Of a stretch of 64,000 nt of DNA, positions 1 to 7,214 are shown in pieces. How positions within the stretch are numbered: the stretch's first letter is position 1; each line of letters starts with the position of its first letter. Below the pieces are notes generated by a model. The model was not told where the DNA came from. It saw only the letters and a program-made list of their open reading frames with translations, and did not search any database. A program made the translations under genes and the position numbers. The stretch is from Sanderia malayensis (Eukaryota > Cnidaria > Scyphozoa > Semaeostomeae > Pelagiidae), in NCBI GenBank assembly GCA_013076295.1, contig RQOL01000828.1, forward strand, positions 5,711,840 through 5,775,839, written 5' to 3'.

Positions 1-421
1 GCAACTTGAACCGCATGGAATTCGGAAGGCCTTTCATAAATTGACGACCAAGAAGGGCGGCCTGAGCGTCGGCGGTCAACGTTGGTTCGGCTTTTGCGAG
101 CAGCTCTTGAAGTGCCCACAAGTATACTGAAGGGTCTTCGCCACTTCGTAGCATGCGTTCTCCAAATTCCGTATAATACGTTTCTCTGCAAATCGCAGGA
201 CACAAGGCAGCTGTCAAGTTTGCAATCAAATTCTGATAGGTGTCTCGTTGCTCATCCGTGAGGGCATAGAAATGCGTTGCAGCAAGTCCACGAAGAAACG
301 CTGGCAATTTTCTGAGTCTTTGTGGTTCTGTCCATCCATTTGCGTCAGCACAGACTTCAAACTGGCGTAACCATACGCGAAAATCCCCCTGTTCGAACTT
401 TTCAGGCAGAATTGCAGCCAT
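1..421 (-). CDS. Gypsy-type Gag, N-terminal part, runs off the left edge
   Basis: An open minus-strand frame starts at ATG 421-419 and stays open to base 1, about 140 codons, so it has no stop in this window. It begins MAAILPEKFEQGDF and contains WLRQFE, LRGLAATHFYAL, LTDEQRDTYQ and, late, GRQFMKGLP. This is the helical capsid pattern of Ty3/Gypsy Gag: a W near the start, a Y-L/Y-T region, and a late GRQFMKGLP that resembles the common F-xx-GL motif. A primer-binding-like site and an LTR lie directly upstream, which supports the call. Gag would package the element RNA. The rest of gag-pol lies outside the window. Identity as Gag is an inference from pattern and context and is fairly secure. 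Confidence 0.7.
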   Translation of the reverse strand, partial: MAAILPEKFEQGDFRVWLRQFEVCADANGWTEPQRLRKLPAFLRGLAATHFYALTDEQRDTYQNLIANLTAALCPAICRETYYTEFGERMLRSGEDPSVYLWALQELLAKAEPTLTADAQAALLGRQFMKGLPNSMRFKL

Positions 422-423
422 AT

Positions 424-662
424 CCCACCTCTGTCACCAAATTTGTAGCGAAGCGGGGTAGAATAGAACTCAGAGAAAACACGTCTGTACGATTGTGCTG
501 CTTTTCAAAATCTGATCTGAATTCTAAGTTACATACAACGACATTAAGATTACTGGTTAATTAGGTTACATAAATCAATGTGACAGGTCAGCGTGTTACT
601 AGGCGCTTGCTAACTGTTATAATTATTAATTATTAAATGATAATTTATTTGACCTAGCAACA
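424..662 (-). repeat. LTR plus primer-binding site of the Gypsy element
   Basis: Reading the minus strand, the LTR runs from TGTTGCTAGG (662) to CTACA (444), about 219 bp with TG...CA ends. A few bases later comes TGGTGACAGAGGTGGGAT (about 440-422), which looks like the complement of a tRNA 3' end and overlaps the gag start. The other LTR lies outside the window, so the LTR start and any target duplication are not verified. Confidence 0.5.
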
Positions 663-678
663 TATAAACACGTAAACA

Positions 679-1176
679 CTACACATCAACATGTTCTTTC
701 TTTTTTTGAGCTGTGATATTTTCTTTTTTTTTCTTCGCAACAGATTCGGCACTTCCAGAAGATGATGGTATAATCAATGATAGAGGCCTTTTGCGGGATG
801 ACGGTGCTAGCATTTTCAGATCAGCAAGCTTTCCATGCAATCCTTCCAACATTTCTTCTTTAAGATTTATTCCAGTTTTAGTTGGTTTCTCATTCTTCCA
901 TCTTCGTATTCCCAGGCATAACTTTATGGGAAAATCACCATTTTTCTGCAGATAGATTACAACCTTATCTTCATGTGCTTCTTCTTTGCTCAAAACTTCA
1001 GTGTATAGGGTTAGAAATTGAGTATACGTTCCCCCATATCGCTTCGTTTCAATGATGGCGCCGTTCTTCTCAAACAGACTTGTAACATCTTCTCCATGAA
1101 ATTGTAATTTATGATTTATCTCATCGAGATTTATGTTGCTATCAACTATTTCCAAGAGACGTGTAGTATATGTCAT
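679..1176 (-). CDS. Unknown 165-aa protein with basic C-terminal tail (virus-like cluster)
   Basis: I do not recognise the family. The first about 105 residues look like a folded mixed alpha/beta domain, with KNGDFPIKL and CLGIRRWKNEKP. The last 40 are low-complexity and basic: SSRKRPLSL looks like a nuclear localisation signal and the end carries KKKKEN and QKKKEH. It is the last minus-strand gene of the cluster and lies 150 bases downstream of the 83-aa gene. The frame stays open upstream of the ATG back to about 1232. A neighbouring frame there reads as a coiled-coil-like stretch (TALQETTERTQTELADLQ) that ends in TAG, so the true N-terminus may be longer and interrupted by a frameshift. 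Nuclear or DNA-associated function is only an inference from the basic tail. Confidence 0.45.
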   Translation of the reverse strand: MTYTTRLLEIVDSNINLDEINHKLQFHGEDVTSLFEKNGAIIETKRYGGTYTQFLTLYTEVLSKEEAHEDKVVIYLQKNGDFPIKLCLGIRRWKNEKPTKTGINLKEEMLEGLHGKLADLKMLAPSSRKRPLSLIIPSSSGSAESVAKKKKENITAQKKKEHVDV

Positions 1177-1325
1177 CTCAAGCTGATTATATAATTTATG
1201 TATCCTAAACTCTAATTTGTAAATCTGCTAACTCTGTTTGTGTACGTTCCGTTGTCTCTTGTAATGCTGTGTTAATAATTGTGATAATTCGACTTGTATG
1301 TTAAAATATTGATATTTTATCAAAG

Positions 1326-1577
1326 TTAGTTAGTCTTGATTTGAGCATCAAAGGAATAAGTCACACGTTGTGTTTTATCTTGACTTGGCCTATCAAGCGA
1401 ACCATATACACGCCACAGACGAGCCAGTGCTGCATGAGAAATAGCCATTGATTTTACAGCTAGTGCACCTTTAATCATATCTTTCACCACCAGCACCCAT
1501 TTGTTAGAGGCAGCTTGAACAGCAAATGATGTCTTGATTAGGCCCTCTTCATTTCTAACTTCGTAAATTCCTGCCAT
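1326..1577 (-). CDS. Unknown 83-aa protein behind a heat-shock-type promoter
   Basis: It starts MAGIYEVRNEEG and ends FDAQIKTN. No family is recognised and there is no signal peptide. The middle contains an amphipathic Ala-rich stretch (IKGALAVKSMAISHAALARL) that could be a helix pair. The case for a real gene comes mainly from its promoter: on the minus strand a TATA box (1672-1680) sits 95 bp upstream of the ATG, preceded by an inverted CCAAT box and a long run of heat-shock elements. It lies between the Fic gene upstream and the basic-tailed 165-aa gene downstream, all on the same strand. Strong heat-induced expression is an inference from the promoter. Confidence 0.5.
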   Translation of the reverse strand: MAGIYEVRNEEGLIKTSFAVQAASNKWVLVVKDMIKGALAVKSMAISHAALARLWRVYGSLDRPSQDKTQRVTYSFDAQIKTN

Positions 1578-1639
1578 GATTCTTCAGCGATTCTTTAGTG
1601 ATTTTTTAAGCTCTGCACTCTTCAACAGCTCCGCACGAC

Positions 1640-1990
1640 TGATTTGATTTAGCTTCCGACGTCTGTTTATGTATATAAATCAACCAATCAGATTGCAGAG
1701 ATTTCTGCTTCTGGAAACTTCTGAAATATCTCTGTGATCTGATTGGCTGATAGCCTCTGGATACTTCTGGAAGCTTCTGCTCCTGGAAACTTCTGGAAAC
1801 TTCTGAAAAATCTCTGTGATCTGATTGGCTGGATAGCCTCTGGAAACTTCTGGAAGCTTCTGCTCCTGGAAACTTCTGGAAACTTCTGAAAAATCTCTGT
1901 GATCTGATTCATCGTTCGAATGTTCTAGAACCTTCTTCGAAGTTTCTAGTTATTATTGAAAGGTGGTGTTAGCATTCGAAGTTCGAATTT
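1640..1990 (-). promoter_or_regulatory. Heat-shock promoter: TATA, CCAAT boxes and tandem HSE arrays
   Basis: The minus-strand TATA box TTTATATA lies at 1672-1680. Just upstream is ATTGG/CCAAT, then about 2.3 copies of an 83-bp tandem unit (about 1725-1912). Each unit has one ATTGG box and chains of alternating TTC and GAA triplets at 5-bp spacing, such as GAAACTTCTGGAAACTTC. Further units follow at 1920-1950 (TTCTAGAACCTTCTTCGAAG) and 1975-2010. This is the textbook binding pattern for heat-shock factor trimers, and CCAAT next to HSE and TATA is the layout of hsp70-type promoters. HSEs are symmetrical, but the TATA box fixes the direction toward the 83-aa gene. Confidence 0.75.
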
Positions 1991-1991
1991 T

Positions 1992-2543
1992 CTAGAACTT
2001 TCTTTCGAAAGCGTTTGAGGTAAATTCTTCTACAATTTCTGCTAGAACTTTAATCATATCACTTAAAAATTTATCCTGATTCCACTCTATTAAATTTCCA
2101 GTTAAATAATAATACAGCAACTTTGCCAACCTTCCATTTCCATCAGGAAAAGGATGAATCCATAATAACAATGCTGTATATTCTATTGGATTATAGTAAT
2201 GCTGCCTCTTTATTAATTGGTTTAATAAAATTTCTATCTGATCAGGTTTACAATATTCAATTATCTCTGTTTCACTTATGCGTGCACATCTTACACTATT
2301 TGCAAATTTACCATGATATTCAGGTAAAATAAATTCATGTGTTTCTTTTACCATGTCAGTGTCGATTGTAAATCGAGTAATATAATTTCTACCAAGCACA
2401 ACCTCTCTTATCCTTCTTAGATATACATAAGCATCCTCTAAATTTGTCATGTTTATACATTCAACTTCACCTTCTGACTTTAAAATAGAATGCAACATCT
2501 TTCTTTCTACTTCATCAACATTAATTCTGTATACTCGATTCAT
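1992..2543 (-). CDS. Fic-domain protein (AMPylase-like)
   Basis: 183 residues. Residues 130-141 read HPFPDGNGRLAK, the Fic active-site loop (consensus HxFx[D/E]GNGRxxR). The catalytic His, the Mg-binding Asp and the phosphate-binding GNGR are all present, and the last Arg is Lys. Upstream, RCARISETEIIEY (85-97) fits the flap region that positions target side chains, and the helices around LLNQLI and PIEYTALLLWI fit the Fic fold. Fic proteins usually transfer AMP from ATP to Ser, Thr or Tyr of a target. I see no clear inhibitory [S/T]xxxE[G/N] helix. It is intron-free and short compared with animal FICD: no TPR repeats or membrane segment, so a stand-alone catalytic domain. It sits in a minus-strand cluster with virus-like genes, which suggests an effector rather than the housekeeping FICD gene. 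Confidence 0.85.
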   Translation of the reverse strand: MNRVYRINVDEVERKMLHSILKSEGEVECINMTNLEDAYVYLRRIREVVLGRNYITRFTIDTDMVKETHEFILPEYHGKFANSVRCARISETEIIEYCKPDQIEILLNQLIKRQHYYNPIEYTALLLWIHPFPDGNGRLAKLLYYYLTGNLIEWNQDKFLSDMIKVLAEIVEEFTSNAFERKF

Positions 2544-2649
2544 TATGAATTATTCTCGAGCTCCTATCTCCGCGAACTTCTTATTGGAAATGAGCTTTTT
2601 GTCTGAGATTTGTTCATCTATTTCTTTCAATTTTGTTCATTTAAAAATG

Positions 2650-3108
2650 TTAGGTTCTTACTCTTGCTATTTTTATAGATCTAGTCCCACTTCGTCTACC
2701 TTTCATATGCTTCTTCCGCTTCTTACGCATCCTCCGCTTTCGACCGCCTTGCATTTTCCTCATAGCTGTGTCTAAATCATACCCAGCTGCAACGATTGCT
2801 CCACCTTTTGCAGCTTTCTTAGCACCTCTCAATGCTATCTTTTTAACAGCTTGTTTACTAACTCGTCTTGCTATCGCTCTTCCACCCTGTCTTACAGCTT
2901 GTTTAATAGCTTGCCTAGCTGCTACCTGTGCTATTGCTGAACCCATGTTTGTTGATTTCCTCTCTCCTCTCCTTTCACGTTTTCGTATTCTATCCCTTTT
3001 ATACTTTCCTTCACCCGTCATTAGTTTAGTCGCTTCAACTCCACCATCATCCTTCAACATATCGTCTATCAGCATTGATGCTACAACACTTGCTGCTATG
3101 CTAGCCAT
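2650..3108 (-). CDS. Basic 152-aa protein, core/packaging-like
   Basis: It starts MASIAASVVASMLIDDM, an amphipathic helix. A Lys/Arg-rich stretch follows (residues about 33-51), then an Ala-Gly-Arg region resembling GGRAIARR and GAKKAAKGGAIVAAG, and a last 35 residues dominated by Arg and Lys (GGRKRRMRKKRKKHMKG) ending KIARVRT. The composition and the order of amphipathic helix, GG-containing basic region and Arg tail recall small core proteins of adenovirus-like and polinton-like DNA viruses. I cannot assign a specific orthologue. A minus-strand TATA box at 3148-3154 lies only 40 bp upstream of the ATG, implying a very short leader. Role in DNA condensation or membrane activity is inferred from composition only. 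Confidence 0.5.
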   Translation of the reverse strand: MASIAASVVASMLIDDMLKDDGGVEATKLMTGEGKYKRDRIRKRERRGERKSTNMGSAIAQVAARQAIKQAVRQGGRAIARRVSKQAVKKIALRGAKKAAKGGAIVAAGYDLDTAMRKMQGGRKRRMRKKRKKHMKGRRSGTRSIKIARVRT

Positions 3109-3147
3109 GATTATATTATAGCTATTAAATTGTAGCGTTCTTCCTTC

Positions 3148-3154
3148 TTTTATA
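3148..3154 (-). promoter_or_regulatory. TATA box of the 152-aa basic gene
   Basis: Minus strand GATTATAAAAG sits 40 bp upstream of the ATG at 3108 and immediately downstream of the previous gene's stop, so each cistron appears to have its own promoter. Confidence 0.5.
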
Positions 3155-3156
3155 AT

Positions 3157-3436
3157 CTATTTCTTAAATTCTTCATCTGCATATGCCCACTTATCGCGTT
3201 GTTTTTTCGGTACTCCAGCAGCTCTCCAAAATTCCCTAGGAATGAATTGTAGGGGTTTTGGTTTTTTCCAACCCTTTTTCCATATTGTTGGTTTCAACTC
3301 TCGCTGTAATCCTGGTAGTGGTGTTGCTGCAATAGCTGTTTTCACAACCCAAATATTGTATGTTTTTAAAAAGACCTTTACCCCTAATTCTCTTAGTGAG
3401 CCGTTTCTTTCTACTCTGTCTCTTGCGCTTACCCAT
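3157..3436 (-). CDS. Small basic protein, reading frame broken by a frameshift
   Basis: Two overlapping minus-strand frames share this interval. The first starts at ATG 3436 with MGKRKRQSRKKRLTKR, strongly basic, and its later part loses protein-like character. The second, +1 relative to the first, carries a plausible continuation with Trp- and Lys-rich text (KPTIWKKGWKKPK), then PREFWRAAGVPKKQRDKW, and ends at 3157. The switch lies near a run of T and A at about 3368-3378. Either the gene has a one-base indel, or programmed slippage is used, or these are two separate small proteins. The basic N-terminus and position between other cluster genes suggest a DNA-binding or core-type protein. I do not recognise a family. 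Confidence 0.4.
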
Positions 3437-3558
3437 CTTTATTTATGAGGTAAATGCATTGTTTTTATAAGAAATTTAAGACGAACAAGCTGTTTAATGA
3501 ATGCGTGCATTGCCCTCCGACATTGTGCCATTTTCATTATTGTAATGATGCAGATTCC

Positions 3559-3567
3559 TTATATAGA
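3559..3567 (-). promoter_or_regulatory. TATA box and short upstream ORF
   Basis: Minus strand TCTATATAAGG at about 3559-3567. Downstream, a 30-codon ORF beginning MAQCRRAMHAF (ATG about 3531) ends with TAA only a few bases before the ATG at 3436. The leader of the basic gene therefore contains a small ORF whose stop nearly abuts the next start. Whether it is translated is unknown. Confidence 0.45.
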
Positions 3568-3594
3568 CCCATGCATACAAATAAAAACACGCAT

Positions 3595-4125
3595 TTACAT
3601 GAGGATATCATTTTGTGTAATTTCAACATCTCCCCATTCTCTAAGAACACAATCATATTTAATGTTATAAAGTAAACAATCCACCCATAAATTACTAATG
3701 TTGTATTGTTTCTTTGTGTGATGATAGATAATTTGCTTCTCTATCCAAAGGAGTATCACAGCAAACCTTCTCAAGTTTCCATTTCCATCAGAAAAACTTT
3801 CATTGAATAGTGCTTTCAAGGTGTCATTGATCCTGTCTTTCCATCCATCTTCATTCACCGGAGATTCTTCAATCAGCAACCCATCTTCAGCATCCTTTGC
3901 TTGTGGTAGATTTCCAAGATTAACGCTTATTCGAGCAAATCCCATAAACTTGTGTAAATTCTTGTATACTTTCCCAAGATATATGCGCCGAACTTGAACC
4001 TTTGTATTAATGCCCATTACATCTCTAAAATGCTCCTTCAAATAGACTAAGAGCAAATCTTTTTTTGTTCTTTGCAGAAATGACCTAAAGTCATTAATTA
4101 TAATGTGTGCTAATGTTAGCAACAT
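3595..4125 (-). CDS. Unknown 176-aa protein with a Fic-like loop lacking the catalytic His
   Basis: It starts MLLTLAHIIINDFRSF. Residues 111-120 read FSDGNGNLRR, followed by FAVILLWIEKQI, which recalls the loop and following helix of Fic proteins (Fx[D/E]GNGRxxR). The catalytic His is absent (Glu-Ser at its place) and one residue is inserted before the Arg pair. An upstream GFARISVNL also resembles the ARIS segment of the nearby Fic protein. This could be a degenerate, non-catalytic Fic paralogue, or a chance match. The rest is unrecognised. A strong minus-strand TATA box (4159-4167) lies 35 bp upstream of the ATG, so transcription from this point is credible. The 3' end abuts the leader of the basic gene. 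Confidence 0.45.
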   Translation of the reverse strand: MLLTLAHIIINDFRSFLQRTKKDLLLVYLKEHFRDVMGINTKVQVRRIYLGKVYKNLHKFMGFARISVNLGNLPQAKDAEDGLLIEESPVNEDGWKDRINDTLKALFNESFSDGNGNLRRFAVILLWIEKQIIYHHTKKQYNISNLWVDCLLYNIKYDCVLREWGDVEITQNDILM

Positions 4126-4158
4126 CTTTGCTACTGAGATAATAAGTGAAATCGATCG

Positions 4159-4167
4159 TTTTTATAG
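4159..4167 (-). promoter_or_regulatory. TATA box with upstream NRF-1-like palindrome
   Basis: Minus strand AATCTATAAAAACG sits 35 bp upstream of the ATG at 4125. About 20 bp further upstream is the palindrome GCGCATGCGC (about 4182-4192), the usual NRF-1 binding core. Both are seen directly; function is inferred. Confidence 0.5.
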
Positions 4168-4368
4168 ATTACTCGAAATCCGGCGCATGCGCATTTAAGA
4201 GGTCGGTTCTAGCCCACCTGATTAAGGTATGCCAATTCGAATGAAGATTATGTAATCATTCAAAGAAGATTCGAGCCATAAAATGATGCTTGCGCAGTTG
4301 AGAGGTAGAAACATATAAGAATACACACAGTAATACTTTTCTCAATTATCATTTTTAACATTATTAAA

Positions 4369-4656
4369 TTATTCTTCATCATTAACATCATCATCATCAT
4401 TATCATCATTATTATCATCATCATCCTGTTCATCGCTTATTATAAATCTCTTTTGAATAGTTTCATCCCTCAATGCGTGGGCAAAAATCTTCATGATCAC
4501 TTCATCATCATCATCTTCAAAATCATCATCATAGTCTTCAAAATCGTCATCATCATCAGGGCATCGGTGGTTTATGCCCAAGAACGGCAAAAGTGCCCAA
4601 CACATCGGACATTCAAATGCAATTAAAATACCATTTTCAATTGTTAATGGATTCAT
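4369..4656 (-). CDS. Acidic 95-aa protein with a CxxC-HxC start, spliced leader
   Basis: From the ATG at 4656-4654 the protein reads MNPLTIENGILIAFECPMC, then a His-x-Cys (HRC), so a small zinc-binding knuckle is possible. It then becomes Asp/Glu-rich in two blocks (DDDDDFEDYDDD; DDDDNNDDNDDDD) around a helical segment IMKIFAHALRDETIQK. A 5' leader intron is visible: donor GTAAGT directly after 4764 and acceptor TTATTTTAG ending at 4669 on the minus strand. The coding start is the first ATG of exon 2. The leader exon lies in the duplicated promoter repeat at 4787-5137. A related remnant of the acidic tail lies at 5256-5310. Acidic proteins of this type can act as histone or basic-protein chaperones, but that is inference. 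Confidence 0.5.
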   Translation of the reverse strand: MNPLTIENGILIAFECPMCWALLPFLGINHRCPDDDDDFEDYDDDFEDDDDEVIMKIFAHALRDETIQKRFIISDEQDDDDNNDDNDDDDVNDEE

Positions 4657-4786
4657 GTTTGTCAAGCTCTAAAATAAGCGAATCATAATCACTAATATTA
4701 TGAATTAATTCCAAATAAAGCTGTAAGGATAAAATGATTTGATGCAGAAAAAACACAACTTACTTTTTGAATGTCCGATGTGTTTG

Positions 4787-5137
4787 AATGTCATTCCAGA
4801 TTCCAGAAGTTTCTGCTTTCTCATGACAGAGACTTGCCGCGTACATTCGAACGTCGTATTCGAAAGTTTCTGATTGGTTCTTTGAATTCAATCTCGAGCC
4901 GAGAACGTGAATTTGCCAGTTCTTTGATATTTTTGTGTTTTCTTGCGATTTATTTAACAATTTCTTATCATCTTATAAGTGCATGAAAAATATGAAATAA
5001 TTCATTCAATATAACCAAGAGATTTTCTTTTTATTGCTGTAAAAATCTTTTTCATAAACAAAACCGTTTTTTAGTTATTAAGCTTTTCATGGGTTTTTTT
5101 ATCAGCTTTGACGATGTTTTGCAACTTCAAACTAACT
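4787..5137 (-). promoter_or_regulatory. Promoter/leader repeat R1 with perfect heat-shock element
   Basis: Contains TTCCAGAAGTTTC (a three-unit HSE), further TTC/GAA pairs around GCATTCGAAAG-like sequence, and an ATTGGTTC box, followed by AT-rich DNA. The same about 330-bp segment recurs at 6886-7214. A 66-codon ORF (minus, 4960-4760) is partly conserved between copies, but its frame is closed by the splice to the acidic gene, so it is best read as leader or uORF. Confidence 0.55.
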
Positions 5138-5330
5138 TTACCAGATTCTAGAAGTTTCTGCTTTCTCATGACAGAGATTTGCCGCGTACATTCGAACGTC
5201 GCATTTGAAAGTTTCTGATTGGTTCTTTGAATTCAATCTCGAGCCGAGAACGTTAAATTATAGTTCATCATCCTCTTCATCATTTATTATAATAAACCTT
5301 CTTTTTGCAGAAGTTTCTGATGAAAAATTG
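5138..5330. repeat. Partial promoter repeat R2 and remnant of the acidic gene
   Basis: 5138-5255 repeats the HSE-rich half of R1, including TTCTAGAAGTTTC, a perfect three-unit HSE. It is followed by ATCATCCTCTTCATC and TATTATAATAAACC, which matches the end of the acidic gene at 4369-4450. This looks like a truncated duplicate of the promoter plus gene unit. Confidence 0.5.
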
Positions 5331-5478
5331 TATATTTTTAGATGATGATTATTTTAATTGAAAAATGCTGGATTTATTTCGCGTACTATTTCACGCCAGA
5401 GCTTGAAGAGTATATAAAAGAAATTGTTTTTCCTTCTCATAAATAATTTCTATAAACATATAGACAATTTAAAACACT

Positions 5479-6520
5479 TTAAAAACACTTTAAAAACACT
5501 TTAAACAACAATAAATTATTAAAAATGACCATAGCGGGGGTCCATCGGTTTCTGGCCAATTCAAAAACTTGTTCTCTAAAATTAATCATTGTTGATAAAA
5601 AGTTTAAGTTCTCTGTGCTAGCATTAGCATATCTCATCACAGCCAATAATTGTTCTGGATTATTAATCTCATCTTCTTCATCCTCGTCTTCGATGCTTGG
5701 GCTGTATCTGGGATTGACGACTATTGTTGGAGGGATGCCTCCATCAAATGCCATCCTGACCATTTCGTTAACTGTGTCCTGCCATGGGCTCGGGAGACCT
5801 TGCCGGTCAGTATCCCCCGATGGAACCCATGGCTCTTCTAATGCTGTTGTTGCTGCCTCTACTGGCTCTTCCAATGCTACTGGTGACAATGGTGCTATTA
5901 TTGGCGGCGATAGAAATCGTTACTGACGATGATGCTGATGATACTGTTATCGGTGATGATGGTGGTGTTGTTGGTGATGCTGCCCTGAGAAACCGACGAG
6001 ATATTCTCGATGTTGGTGATGATCTCAGAGACAGGCGAGTCCGCATCGACGGTGTTGATGTTCTTCGCCGAGATCGGCGAGATCTCCGCACTCCTCGCAG
6101 TGGTGCCCGCGGCGGTGTTTGCGGTGTCCTGAGTTGAGGCGCTGATTGCAATATCTAAAAATACAAAAAAAAAGATTTAAGCGAAGATCTTTACATTAAA
6201 ATGTGCATTAGAATAAGTAAAAATTATATTAAAAACTAGATACCTCAATCCGTAAATATACTGCTGGCGTCAGCCTGCACAGCGGACAGTTGTTGTTGTA
6301 TTCGCTCCATCTAAACATAAGAATAACCAATTAAAAATAATCAATTATTAAGTAAAAAAGCATAATTAATAAATGAACAACAACAACAACTTACTGTATG
6401 CTACATGCCGCATGATACACCTGCCGGCACTGGGTACATCGGTGAAAAGCTCCCTCCTCCGTATCGTCACTCATACATATCCTACAATTTCCCTCGGGGA
6501 AAATTTCCTCTTTTGGCAAC
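5479..6520 (-). CDS. RING/PHD-type zinc-finger protein, three exons, Ser/Arg-rich tail, probable frameshift
   Basis: Minus-strand exons 6520-6395, 6310-6244 and 6154-5807 join at clean GT-AG sites (CA/GTAAGT, AG/ATGG, GAG/GTATC, TTTTTAG/ATATTG). Across the first junction the reading frame gives a C4HC3 finger: CRIC, 12 residues, CTQC, 4 residues, H-x2-C, then W and CPLCR. Fingers of this type act as E3 ubiquitin ligases (RING-CH) or histone readers (PHD). The W before the last CPLC favours a RING role. The third exon codes a basic, Ser/Arg/Pro-rich region (RRSRRSRRR) and stops at 5807. A different frame then continues to 5479 with convincing acidic text (SPSIEDEDEEDEIN, ARNRWTPAMVIF), so a one-base frameshift or further splicing is likely. 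Upstream exons (for example 6710-6682) are possible; no ATG was found in the first exon. Confidence 0.65.
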
Positions 6521-6681
6521 CTAGAATAAAAATGTGGTTCGAGTCATTCCAGATTCCGAGTGGCCTGGTTTATATACGAGTACGCACGAGTCTATGATAG
6601 AAGCCGGGCCAGGTGAAGTTTTTGTAAACAGATAATAAAATGATAAGTATTGCATAGTCTTATGCTGCTAACATTACATAC

Positions 6682-6710
6682 CTCAATACACTTCTTCTTG
6701 CTATTGGTTG
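6682..6710 (-). other. Possible 29-nt upstream exon of the RING gene
   Basis: On the minus strand TATATTTCAG precedes the interval and GTATGTAATG follows it, a good acceptor and donor pair. It may be a leader exon. A separate minus-strand TATA box (CGTATATAAACC, about 6567-6575) lies between it and the RING exon, so two alternative starts are possible. Confidence 0.35.
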
Positions 6711-6885
6711 CTGAAATATAATAACAACTTATTAAAGCATTTCAAAGAAAGTTTTACGAAATTTGAAATAGCGTGCCAACTTTCAAAGCTGTCCCTGTTT
6801 TTTAAAACACCTGCTTAGTATTTAAAAACAATAGCACTTGCAACCATTCTTTAGTCTTTATCTTTCTTCTGAAACGAAGGAAAGA

Positions 6886-7214
6886 CAGAAGTTTCTGATT
6901 TCTCATGACAGAGATTTGACGCGTACATTCGAACGTCGCATTCGAAAGTTTCTGATTGGTTCTTTGAATTCAATCTCGAGCCGAGAACGTGAATTTGCCA
7001 GTTCCTCGATATTTTTGTGTTTTCTTGCGATTTATTTAACAAATTTCTATCATCTTATAAGTGCATGAAAAATATGAAATAATTCATTCAATATAACCAA
7101 GAGATTTTCTTTTTATTGCTGTAAAAATCTTTTTCATAAACAAAACCGTTTTTTAGTTATTAAGCTTTTTATGGGTTTTTTTTATCAGCTTTGGTGATGT
7201 TTTGCAACTTCAAA
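6886..7214 (-). repeat. Promoter/leader repeat R3
   Basis: Near-identical to R1 over about 330 bp, with the same GAAGTTTC, GAACGTCGCATTCGAAAG, ATTGGTTC order and the same AT-rich 3' part. It lies upstream of the RING gene on the minus strand, as R1 lies upstream of the acidic gene, so the cluster reuses one promoter cassette. Confidence 0.6.

Noticed and set aside
1688..1912. 74-codon minus frame with repeated FQKFPE
   Set aside because: It is the translation of the tandem heat-shock-element units; the repeat in the protein comes from the repeat in the DNA, and the region is upstream of a TATA box.
3365..3380. Canonical -1 slippery heptamer in the small basic gene
   Set aside because: The T-run/A-run is not in the required zero-frame register, and the switch observed is +1, so a standard -1 signal does not explain it.
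4760..4960. 66-codon minus ORF shared by R1 and R3 as a leader peptide fused to the acidic protein
   Set aside because: Splicing at 4764 to 4668 gives an immediate stop in that frame; it is at most an upstream ORF.
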